Source: Alphaproteobacteria bacterium UBA2966 (lineage in GTDB: Bacteria > Pseudomonadota > Alphaproteobacteria > UBA2966). From it: a stretch of 33,225 bases of DNA. The position numbers and the translations under genes are program-made. The stretch spans positions 1 through 33,225 of the forward strand of contig DEBC01000072.1 of NCBI GenBank assembly GCA_002348365.1. The letters run 5' to 3'. Below are positions 18,101-24,580 of this stretch, one piece after another (the first letter of the stretch is position 1; each line of letters begins with the position of its first letter). Under the pieces are notes generated by a model. The model was given only the letters and a program-made list of their open reading frames with translations, made no database searches and was not told the DNA's origin.

Positions 18101-18530
18101 TCTCCTCCGGAACGATGACCCCTCCGCCGCCGCCAAACACCTTGATGTGCGACGCCCCGCGCTCTGCCAGGAGGTCTATCATGTACTTGAAGAATTCGAC
18201 GTGACCACCTTGATAGGAGCTCACGGCGATGCCGTGGGCGTCTTCTTGAATTGCGGCGGTAACAACCTCATCCACCGAGCGGTTGTGACCCAGATGAACT
18301 ACTTCAGCACCCGCTGCCTGCAAGATGCGGCGCATGACATTGATGGCGGCGTCATGGCCATCGAACAGGCTGGTCGCCGTCACAAACCTCAACGTACGCT
18401 TTGGGACATAACGCTTTGCAGCTGACGCTGATTTCATGGCTTTGGATCGCCGCTGCGCACTGGCCTTGGCCGCACCACCATTTTGGCCTTTGGCCTCAAC
18501 CTCTTTGCCCGCACCAGATTCCTCCAGCAA
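15186..18530 (-). CDS. icmF: Fused B12-dependent acyl-CoA mutase (IcmF type)
   Basis: One 1114-aa chain carrying everything for a coenzyme-B12 carbon-skeleton rearrangement of the isobutyryl-CoA/butyryl-CoA kind. Cobalamin domain: TSLFDGHDAAINVMRR with D57-x-H59, then GHNRSVDEVV. MeaB-like GTPase chaperone domain: P-loop GTGGAGKS (237-244) and INKFD. Mutase barrel in the C-terminal half: RPDIYGKVGNSGVSIATLDD, CDMSTSVSMTINGPAP and FSTEFSLKVMGDIQAY. The family norm is about 1090 aa. I choose a TTG start at 18530 because GAGGAGGAGG lies seven bases upstream of it; the first plausible ATG, at 18437, has no such site, and it would also keep all domains. Role: branched- or straight-chain acyl-CoA metabolism. 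Divergent to hemB. Confidence 0.93.
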   Translation of the reverse strand: MLEESGAGKEVEAKGQNGGAAKASAQRRSKAMKSASAAKRYVPKRTLRFVTATSLFDGHDAAINVMRRILQAAGAEVVHLGHNRSVDEVVTAAIQEDAHGIAVSSYQGGHVEFFKYMIDLLAERGASHIKVFGGGGGVIVPEEIRELQSYGVARIYAPEDGQKLGLQGIIDDMLRRADADLAKALPKDLTLLDSGNHGTLSRVITTLELGKPRIKFRKEIERRAEARGEIPVVGLTGTGGAGKSSLTDEIVRRFRLSDPDLKLAIIAVDPSKRRTGGALLGDRIRMNAIHHANVYMRSLATRESGTELAACLPDAIMACKAAGHDLIIVETSGIGQGDAEIVPHVDVTIYAMTPEYGAASQLEKIDMLDFADFVVINKFDRKGAEDALRDVRKQFQRNHELFGERPESMPVFGTIASKFNDKGVTALHHALVEALHAGGLIDWGGGQHADQAKTSSDRDLIVPAERSRYLAEISDSVRSYHQQTEEQTKLARERQQLNAAAKMLSHAGGETAELDRLAAERQAGLDDESKRLLIEWPTVREAYSGEEYVYQVRDREFRTPLTTTTICGNELPRVALPDYEDDGELLRWLRRENLPGYFPFTAGVFPFKRQGEDPTRMFAGEGDPFRTNKRFKLLSKHSPAKRLSTAFDSVTLYGNDPDLRPDIYGKVGNSGVSIATLDDMKATYDGFDLCDMSTSVSMTINGPAPTIMAMFLNTAIEQQLDKFREEKGREPKAAELKRIRRWVHENVRGTVQADILKEDQGQNTCLFSTEFSLKVMGDIQAYFVDHGVRNFYSVSISGYHIAEAGANPISQLAFTLANGFTYVEAYLARGMDIDDFAPNLSFFFSAGMDPEYTVLGRVARRIWAVTLRDKYGASERSQKLKYHTQTSGRSLHAQEYAFNDIRTTLQALVATYDSTNSLHTNAYDEAITTPSEESVRRAMAIQLIINKEWGLAGNENPNQGSFIIDELTDLVEEAVLKEFERLSERGGVLGAMETGYQRGKIQDESLYYETRKHDGSYPLVGVNTFLDPDADAPKITSVVLARSTDKEKKSQLKRLRDYHKRHAREAPAMLERLKQAATANENVFAVLMDAVRVCSLGQITNALFEVGGQYRRNM

Positions 18531-18532
18531 TG

Positions 18533-18547
18533 GGCCTCCTCCTCGGC
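18533..18547 (-). promoter_or_regulatory. Strong ribosome binding site deciding a TTG start for icmF
   Basis: On the minus strand GAGGAGGAGG is followed by seven bases and TTG (18530-18528). It is the best Shine-Dalgarno match near the icmF 5' end, and is the basis for the start chosen. The alternative ATG at 18437 has no purine-rich stretch at the right distance. Confidence 0.5.
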
Positions 18548-18651
18548 AGCATTTATCAAGAGTTACACATAGCATAGCATATGGTGATTCAGGGTGGTTG
18601 TCGGAAACCTCAGAATGGCCGAGTGTTCGACACACCGACGGAGCATCGTCA

Positions 18652-19692
18652 ATGAAACTCGACAGAATTCAACTAGCTGGTACGCGGAGTGATCAGCGCC
18701 AGCCGGGATTTCCCCAGACGCGGATGCGGCGCAATCGGCGACATCCCTGGTCTCGACGACTGGTAGCGGAACATACTCTGACTGTCGACAACTTCATCTG
18801 GCCCTTGTTTGTACGCGACGGCAATGGCGTTGTGGAACCGGTAGACTCAATGCCAGGCGCCAACCGCTACTCCGTTGACCGAGTTGCTGACGCGGTTGCA
18901 GAGGCAAGCGACCTGGGCATTCCGGCGGTTGCTTTGTTTCCGTTCACGGATGCCCAATTGAAAGACTCGGAAGGGAGCGAAGGCGTCAATTCCGAGAATC
19001 TCGTGTGTCAGGCAGTACGCGCTATCAAGGACGCTCATCCCGACATGGGGGTGATGTGCGACGTCGCGCTTGACCCCTACACAGATCACGGGCACGACGG
19101 TCTCTTGCGCGACGGATATGTGGTGAACGACGAAACGCTCGAGGTGTTATGCCGTCAGGCCTTGGTTCAGGCGCAGGCCGGGTGCGACGTCATCGCGCCT
19201 TCAGACATGATGGACGGCCGCGTCCAGGCCATCCGCGAAACCTTGGATGCTGAAGGCTATGAGCACGTCCTGATCATGGCTTATGCCGCAAAGTACGCTT
19301 CCGGATTTTATGGACCCTTCAGGGACGCCGTGGGCTCCGCTCCCAACATAGCTGGCGGCGACAAAAAGACCTATCAGATGGATCCGGCAAATTCGGATGA
19401 GGCAATCCGTGAGGTGGCCCTCGATATTTCGGAAGGGGCCGACATGGTCATGGTCAAGCCCGGCATGCCATACCTCGACATCGTCCGCCGGGTGAAGGAT
19501 GAATTTGGTATGCCGACGTTTGCCTACCAGGTCAGTGGTGAGTACGCGATGCTAAAGGCGGCGGCCCAAAACGGCTGGCTCGACGGTGATCGGGTCATGC
19601 TCGAAAGCCTATTGGGATTCAAGCGCGCCGGCGCTGATGGCGTTCTGACCTATTTCGCCGTTGAGGCCGCCAAATCACTCAATTCGGGTTAG
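18652..19692 (+). CDS. hemB: Delta-aminolevulinic acid dehydratase (porphobilinogen synthase)
   Basis: A 346-aa HemB joins two 5-aminolevulinate molecules to porphobilinogen in cytosolic heme and corrin synthesis. Both active lysines are present: K214 (AYAAKYASGFYGPF) and Schiff-base K269 (MVMVKPGMPYLD). The metal segment CDVALDPYTDHGHDG has A139, D141 and D149 where zinc enzymes have three cysteines, so this is the magnesium-dependent type common in alphaproteobacteria and phototroph relatives. The ATG at 18652 has GGAG eight bases upstream; the open frame extends to 18436 but overlaps the icmF 5' region and is not HemB-like. It is divergent from icmF, a B12 enzyme, and a TauD-like gene follows nine bases downstream. 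Confidence 0.96.
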   Translation: MKLDRIQLAGTRSDQRQPGFPQTRMRRNRRHPWSRRLVAEHTLTVDNFIWPLFVRDGNGVVEPVDSMPGANRYSVDRVADAVAEASDLGIPAVALFPFTDAQLKDSEGSEGVNSENLVCQAVRAIKDAHPDMGVMCDVALDPYTDHGHDGLLRDGYVVNDETLEVLCRQALVQAQAGCDVIAPSDMMDGRVQAIRETLDAEGYEHVLIMAYAAKYASGFYGPFRDAVGSAPNIAGGDKKTYQMDPANSDEAIREVALDISEGADMVMVKPGMPYLDIVRRVKDEFGMPTFAYQVSGEYAMLKAAAQNGWLDGDRVMLESLLGFKRAGADGVLTYFAVEAAKSLNSG

Positions 19693-19701
19693 TGCCGCGA
19701 C

Positions 19702-20532
19702 ATGCTTAAAATCGTTCCGACAGGTGCCGCGCTAGTTGCGGATATCACAGGCGTCGACCTCAAACGGGATATGGACGAGGTTTCGTTTGCACGAATTCGA
19801 AAGGCCTTCGATGAGTATGGTGTTTTGCGGTTCCGCGGCCAGGATCTCTCAATGGAAGAGCTGTTGTTCTTCGCAAACCGCTTCGGGCCACTCGACCCGA
19901 CGGAACCCGGCGCCTACGGCGGCAAGCACGACCTGGATACCTATCCGGAATTGATGATCGTTTCCAACGTGAAAGAGGACGGTGAGCTTATCGGCGCCCT
20001 CGGAGATGGCGAGTTGATGTGGCACTGCGACATGTCCAATCGTCCAGCTCCCCCGTGGGGCACCTTCCTCTATGCCGTTGAAGTTCCGGAAACCGGCGGA
20101 GCAACCGGCTTCGCCAGCATGTATGCCGCTCTTGCCGAACTTTCAGACGACCTCCGGATTCGTCTTGAGGGCCGATGGGCAGTATCCGACGGAACCTATG
20201 ATTCGGCTGGCAATCCCAACACGCTCCCAATCAGTTCTGCGCATCCGATGATCGCCCGACATCCATATTCAAATCGGGACCTGCTGTACCTTGGTCGGCG
20301 TAGAAACGGCTACATCGAAGGCATGCCAACCGACGAAAGCGATGCGTTGTTGGATGAACTCTGGGACTACGTTGTGGACGACAAATTCGTGTGGACCCAG
20401 GAATGGCAGGCCGGCGATCTGGTCCTCTGGGACAATCTCGCAACTATTCATCGCCGCGATTCCTTTGACCCGGAGAGCCGCCGGATCATGTGGCGACTTC
20501 AATTGACGGGACAAACCATTCCTCCTGCCTGA
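19702..20532 (+). CDS. TauD/TfdA-family 2-oxoglutarate dioxygenase
   Basis: A 276-aa non-heme iron, 2-oxoglutarate-dependent dioxygenase. The iron ligands are H108-x-D110 (MWHCDMSNRP) and distal H250 (ATIHRRDSF), with R261/R265 (SRRIMWRLQLTG) placed to bind 2-oxoglutarate. The N-terminal KIVPTGAALVADITGVDL is the usual first strand set of the family. It begins nine bases after hemB; a clear ribosome binding site is lacking, so it may be translated by coupling. Characterised relatives release sulfite from taurine or cleave aryloxyacetates, but the group is broad and heme synthesis gives no clue to the substrate. It ends 23 bases from the convergent hydrolase gene. Confidence 0.9.
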   Translation: MLKIVPTGAALVADITGVDLKRDMDEVSFARIRKAFDEYGVLRFRGQDLSMEELLFFANRFGPLDPTEPGAYGGKHDLDTYPELMIVSNVKEDGELIGALGDGELMWHCDMSNRPAPPWGTFLYAVEVPETGGATGFASMYAALAELSDDLRIRLEGRWAVSDGTYDSAGNPNTLPISSAHPMIARHPYSNRDLLYLGRRRNGYIEGMPTDESDALLDELWDYVVDDKFVWTQEWQAGDLVLWDNLATIHRRDSFDPESRRIMWRLQLTGQTIPPA

Positions 20533-20555
20533 TGACTTGATGCGCCGCCTGCGGA

Positions 20556-21515
20556 TTAAGTTCCAAGCTGAAGCACGAACCGTGCGATTGCTTCGATAAG
20601 TCCATCTGCCAGAGGAAGATCCGGATTCGTATAGGTCGCAAAATTGGAGCTTCGTTCGCGTGGTGCTGATTTCAGGATGTGATTCATCTCGGGTATCCAG
20701 GCCATCCTGACGTGCGGCCCCGCAGACTTCAGTTTGAGCGCGTTGGTAATATCGATCTGTAGGTCATTGGTGCCTTGCACCACCAATACGGGCGTCGACA
20801 ATCGGGCTAACTCCACGACCGGGTCAAATTTGAACCAAGACATCAGGTACGGTTGAATGCTTGGCCGAAACAGTGAGTTCAAGGTGGACGGCACCTTCTC
20901 GACCCGCTTTCCACGGCGAAGCCATTCCAAGATCAGTTCGGCGGTGCTTCGAAGACGCGAAGGCATTTCAGATTTTTCCAGTTGAGCGCGAATGAGCTCG
21001 CTCGCCCGTGTTCCGGCACCGGCGATACTCACCAGTCCTGCCACTTGAACTTCCTGAGCCGCCAGTGTGCCAACAAGCGCACCTTCACTATGCCCAACGA
21101 GCACGAGCCGTGAAATCGTGGGCACATCCGCTAAAAATCTGGCCCAGCGCTCGGCATCCCTTACAAAGATGTCGAACCTCAGGTTTTCTTCACGGACCGT
21201 CGCGGGTCCACTTCGCGCCACGCCGCGCTTGTCGAAGCGCAGACTGGCAATTCCCCGATTGCTCAACTCCGCTGCGAGCAGCCTTAGGCTGTTGTTCTTC
21301 ATATTGCTTTGATTGCCATCACGGTCAGTCGGTCCTGAGCCCGCAATAATCAAGACATCGGGAACCTATGCGTCACCAGAAGGCAACGGAAGCGTGCCAT
21401 GCAGCACGCCGGAATCGATCTGAATGGAGACTGCTTGTTCCGCAGCGACTGCAGGAGATGACGACGCGAGGCCAACAGCGATACTCAGCGCGCTGACGGC
21501 AAGCTGGAAGCTCAT
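20556..21515 (-). pseudogene. Secreted alpha/beta hydrolase interrupted by an in-frame TAG
   Basis: The 320-codon frame from ATG 21515 encodes a signal peptide (LAVSALSIAVGLASSS, cut near AVAA-EQ), a strand GVLHGTLPLP, then TAG at codon 50 (21366-21368), and continues in the same frame with VPDVLIIAGSGPTDRDGN. Homologues have a continuous strand-loop here, so a single substitution created the stop. Downstream the hydrolase is complete: nucleophile in GHSEGALVG, acid in VVQGTNDLQID, histidine in EMNHILK. Restart at an internal codon would give a cytosolic protein without the first strand. The gene is 21 bases after dadA on the same strand. Natural suppression, a sequencing error and real inactivation cannot be told apart from this sequence alone. 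Confidence 0.8.
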
Positions 21516-21536
21516 CTCAGAAATTTTTCCATCAGA

Positions 21537-22811
21537 CTAACGGTGCGCCCGAAATGGCGCGAGATCGAGCCCAGGATCACGGCCCGCAACCATGTCAGCG
21601 ATCAATCGCCCCGTCACCGGTCCCAGCGAAAGCCCGTAATGCTGATGCCCAAACGCAAGAAACACGTCGGAATGGACCGGTGAGGCGCCGATAATCGGAC
21701 GAGAATCGGGCAACGTGGGCCGAAATCCCAGCCAGCGACTACTTTCCTCGATGTTGAGGTCCGGCAACATTCTCTTGGCATAGGGCAGCAAACGGCTCAC
21801 CCAACTGTAATTTGGCGACGCACGAAGGCTCGCAAGTTCGACACCGTGCGCGAGACGGATGCCTTCCTCCATGGGACTGAGTGCGAACCCGTAGTCACCG
21901 TAGAGCAACGGCCGTGTCGGCCCCGGATCCATAGACGGCAGCATAAAGTGATAACCGCGCTCGGTGTCCAGCGGGATGTCTGCACCCAGTTGACGGGCCA
22001 GATCGCGCGACCAGGCACCCGTCGCCAGAACGATGACGTCCGTTTCCAAATGACCATCAGTGGTGCGTACGCGTCGCGGCCGGGATCCTAGTTCGAACCC
22101 GATCACCTCGCCATTTAGAAATCTTCCCCCTCGAGACTGAAAATCTGCAAAAAATGTCTGCACCACTCGCAGGGGATTTGTCAGTGAATCGAATTCCGGG
22201 AAGTAGATGGCGCGCGGAAATATCGGCGCCAGAAGTGGTTCCATCTGCCGGATCTCGTCGGCATTGAGCACCTCGTATGCCCCACCGTGGCGATCGTACA
22301 ATTCGCGCACAGCGGCGGTTGCCTGGAATGCCGCCTCCGTTTCGTAAACCTTCAGCCAACCCCGCCGAAGGACGAATTCGTTGGCACCCGCCTGATCCAG
22401 CATATCCTGCCAGGCAGGTTTGACTTCTTTGGCCAGGATCGCCAAGGCAGCAGCATTCGAGTTGACGCGAGACCTGCGGGTCTCCCAAAGAAGGCGGGAG
22501 AGCCAGGGTGCCAGTCGTGGCAATCGTGACCAACGCAGCGAAAAGTATGGTTCCGTACCCAACAGGAATTTCGGAATATCCCGCCACATACCGGGCATTC
22601 CGACAGGCATTGAAGCTCCATGAACGATGATGCCGGCATTTCCGAAGGAAGTGCCCCGACCCGGTTCACCCCGATCCACCAGCGTTACCGCGTGACCGTC
22701 ACGCTGAAGATGGAGCGCGCACGAGATGCCGACGATACCTGCGCCGATCACGACGACATTGCGCGGTCCGGAATCATCAATTTTGGTCGCAAATGGCGTT
22801 ACTTCGGTCAT
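21537..22811 (-). CDS. dadA: FAD-dependent D-amino acid dehydrogenase (DadA-like)
   Basis: A 424-aa DAO-superfamily flavoprotein that oxidises D-amino acids, or related imino acids, and passes electrons to the membrane quinone pool. Dinucleotide motif VVVIGAGIVGISCALHL (residues 20-36, GxGxxG at 23-28), then RGTSFGNAGI near the flavin, and the C-terminal GWRP-like segment WLGFRPTLPDSRPIIG followed by GHQHYGLSLGPVTGRLIAD. The ATG at 22811 (MTEVTPF) is preferred; an upstream in-frame ATG at 22847 adds 12 residues. It is followed after 21 bases by the interrupted hydrolase and is divergent from the AdoMet-decarboxylase-like gene. DadA-type is likely; other members act on hydroxyproline or sarcosine. 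Confidence 0.88.
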   Translation of the reverse strand: MTEVTPFATKIDDSGPRNVVVIGAGIVGISCALHLQRDGHAVTLVDRGEPGRGTSFGNAGIIVHGASMPVGMPGMWRDIPKFLLGTEPYFSLRWSRLPRLAPWLSRLLWETRRSRVNSNAAALAILAKEVKPAWQDMLDQAGANEFVLRRGWLKVYETEAAFQATAAVRELYDRHGGAYEVLNADEIRQMEPLLAPIFPRAIYFPEFDSLTNPLRVVQTFFADFQSRGGRFLNGEVIGFELGSRPRRVRTTDGHLETDVIVLATGAWSRDLARQLGADIPLDTERGYHFMLPSMDPGPTRPLLYGDYGFALSPMEEGIRLAHGVELASLRASPNYSWVSRLLPYAKRMLPDLNIEESSRWLGFRPTLPDSRPIIGASPVHSDVFLAFGHQHYGLSLGPVTGRLIADMVAGRDPGLDLAPFRAHR

Positions 22812-22882
22812 GTCCCGATTGTTGCCGCTTTCACCGCAAGTTCCCACCCCAATCTGTGGCCTGTTTCGCCGGTAATGGACCC

Positions 22883-22911
22883 TTGCCTGCTCGATTCCGA
22901 GCCTTTATACG
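22883..22911 (+). promoter_or_regulatory. Candidate sigma70 promoter for the AdoMet-decarboxylase-like gene
   Basis: TTGCCT (22883-22888) and TATACG (22906-22911) are separated by 17 bases, in the divergent region upstream of the gene. Matches to the consensus are partial; this is a weak prediction. Confidence 0.3.
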
Positions 22912-22985
22912 TCCGCCTTCCAACGGGTAACCTGTGCCGTATACAAGACCCGTGACCTTGCTGGAGTTTGCTTAGGATAACAGCC

Positions 22986-23366
22986 ATGTGGGGCCAACAT
23001 CTCATTCTCGATCTGGGTGATTGTGATCGCGAAGCGATCAAAGACCCGAACAGAATTCGCAGGTTCTCCAGCGACCTTGTCGATGCCATCGACATGAAGG
23101 CCTTCGGAGACCCGGTGCTCGAGCACTTTGCAACGCACGATCCACAAGCCAGCGGTTACACGCTCGTCCAACTGATCGAGACCTCGAACATCACCGCTCA
23201 TTTCGCAGAACAATCGGGAGATGTTTATCTCGACGTGTTCTCTTGCAGGGCCTTCCCCGAGGAAAAGGCAATCGCTGTCTGCGAAAAATACTTCGCGCCG
23301 CGTCACATCAAGAGGACTTCTCTGATGCGCGGCGCTCAACGCACGCCAGCCATCAACGCAGCCTGA
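22986..23366 (+). CDS. speD: S-adenosylmethionine decarboxylase-like pyruvoyl protein
   Basis: A 126-aa protein of the prokaryotic AdoMet decarboxylase (SpeD) fold. It shows HLILDLGDCD near the N-terminus, IDMKAFGDPVLEHF, then GYTLVQLIETSNITAHFAE and YLDVFSCRAF. In classic bacterial SpeD the precursor is cut at Glu-Ser in ESHISIHTWPE to form the pyruvoyl group; here the aligned residues are T66-S67, the following histidine is N68, and H72-F73 replaces the H-T-W part. Serine to make pyruvoyl is retained. It could serve spermidine synthesis or, as shown for some SpeD homologues, decarboxylate another amino acid. The ATG at 22986 has AGGA upstream; the 22968 start adds six residues. No spermidine synthase lies nearby. 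Confidence 0.75.
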   Translation: MWGQHLILDLGDCDREAIKDPNRIRRFSSDLVDAIDMKAFGDPVLEHFATHDPQASGYTLVQLIETSNITAHFAEQSGDVYLDVFSCRAFPEEKAIAVCEKYFAPRHIKRTSLMRGAQRTPAINAA

Positions 23367-23724
23367 TACTTGGTCGGCGCGTGCCACATTTTCTTAGATT
23401 TAACCGTTTCCGGCTCGCCGTTGCAGCGTACCTCGCCAACCGCTCCCCTTTCGATCTCACAGCCTGTTTGGAAATCGTTGATTCGCACTGGCTCGATGTA
23501 CGGATGGCATGGGAGACCGGGAACCGTTTCCAGGACTGCGCCGCTCCGCTAATTTCGGTAATCAGTTCACTAGTGAAAAAGTCGCGAGCGGGAAGCCCGC
23601 CGGTCCAGCTCCTCCTGCCCTTCGGACCACACCAGCAGACCCTTCCGCTCTCACGTCCGGTGGCGCTAACGCCCTACAGGTATTTGCGTACGTAGGAAAT
23701 CGTTCCGGTCCACAAGAGCGTTCC
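23367..23724. other. Intergenic region without a recognised gene
   Basis: These 358 bases lie between convergent genes. Open frames crossing it (a plus-strand one from 23243 to 23695, a minus-strand one to 23562) show no known family and overlap real genes. It contains a perfect 12-base palindrome, TTCACTAGTGAA (23566-23577), and a small hairpin GCGGG-AAG-CCCGC (23588-23600). No terminator with a T-tract was found. Confidence 0.5.
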
Positions 23725-24267
23725 CTAAGCTTCCAACAGCCTGTTGGACTCCTCAAACACCCGCCGGGTGTGCTCCACGTCGTAAGGGTGTTCCTCCAGC
23801 GTGTTGGGATCCCATTCACTCCGCGGCGTATCGAAGAAATCACCGCCATATACGTGTATCGCGGCGGTGATCTTGTCGAGCGGATTGGTTACCGAGTGAA
23901 TCACGGGCTCACCCAGAGGTGCGGCATCCTTCGTCATGAGCACTTGTTGCGAGGCAATTTCGATTCCGCCGTTGGCTCGCTTGTAGAACGTATTATCCTC
24001 CTGACCTCCATACACGCCGATGACAGCCCACATAAGATGATTGTGGGGATGTATGGTCATTCTCGGGCCCCACATCACGTTGAGAATGGTGAGATCGTCA
24101 TCATGATAGATAGTCTCAACGCCGGCTCGCTGGGGTTCCCCAAGCCCGTTCAGCACCCCTTGGGGATCGGAAACGGCGCGTTCGACAATCTCGCGAACAG
24201 ATCTGTGCGTGTCGTCCCCTCCTATGGTGCCCTTGCATTCTTCTATGAAGTCGTCGACGTCGAACAT
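23725..24267 (-). CDS. Cysteine dioxygenase-like cupin (predicted thiol dioxygenase)
   Basis: A 180-aa double-stranded beta-helix protein similar to the bacterial predicted metal-dependent CDO/3-mercaptopropionate dioxygenase-like group. The metal site is H75-x-H77 in TIHPHNHLMWAVIGVYGG with H124 (PVIHSVTNP), the three-histidine type that binds Fe(II) in thiol dioxygenases. Such enzymes add O2 to a thiol to make a sulfinate in the cytosol. The ATG directly follows the TAA of the upstream 101-aa gene (TAAATG) with GAGGAG just ahead, so the two are coupled. It is the last gene of the Rieske/101-aa/cupin operon. The thiol, if any, is unknown; other cupin reactions cannot be excluded. Confidence 0.82.
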   Translation of the reverse strand: MFDVDDFIEECKGTIGGDDTHRSVREIVERAVSDPQGVLNGLGEPQRAGVETIYHDDDLTILNVMWGPRMTIHPHNHLMWAVIGVYGGQEDNTFYKRANGGIEIASQQVLMTKDAAPLGEPVIHSVTNPLDKITAAIHVYGGDFFDTPRSEWDPNTLEEHPYDVEHTRRVFEESNRLLEA

Positions 24268-24573
24268 TTACCGCTCCTCATTCTTGAGTAATTCGATCGC
24301 AATCTCACGCCACTCGTCCTGGTGCTCTGCCGCCGAGTGCCTTTGCTCGGCACGGCTGTACCAGTAGCCGGCGTTCGAATCATCGCCTTCGACCCGGTGT
24401 AAATATGCGTGCAACCAGAATCCACCGGCATCCTTTTGCGACTGAGCCAGTTTATGAGCCTTGTGCCAGTCTCCTTTGGCATCCCACCACAAAGCTTTGA
24501 GCGCCGAACTCATCCCTTCGGGCGGACTCTCGTCTTCGATCGACGCTTCGAATGTCTCGATACTCAATTCCAA
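24268..24573 (-). CDS. Conserved-looking 101-aa protein of unknown function
   Basis: A soluble acidic 101-aa protein, rich in tryptophan and histidine, with mainly helical character. The central part ALKALWWDAKGDWHKAHKLAQ followed by WLHAYLHRVEGDDSNAGYWYSRA suggests paired helices of a TPR- or Sel1-like kind. I recall similar short proteins of unknown function in proteobacteria, but cannot name a role. It starts eight bases after the Rieske oxygenase stop and its stop directly abuts the ATG of the CDO-like cupin, so it is clearly inside that operon and may be a partner or assembly factor for one of the two enzymes. Confidence 0.78.
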   Translation of the reverse strand: MELSIETFEASIEDESPPEGMSSALKALWWDAKGDWHKAHKLAQSQKDAGGFWLHAYLHRVEGDDSNAGYWYSRAEQRHSAAEHQDEWREIAIELLKNEER

Positions 24574-24580
24574 GCTGATC

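Noticed and set aside
18560..18582. Tandem ATAGCATAGCATATG-like repeats upstream of icmF as a promoter
   Set aside because: They give a TATGCT-like -10 on the minus strand, but no -35 at an acceptable distance was found.
23243..23695. A 150-codon plus-strand open frame running out of the SpeD-like gene into the gap
   Set aside because: Starts within a real gene in another frame and shows no domain or translation signal; random-looking composition.
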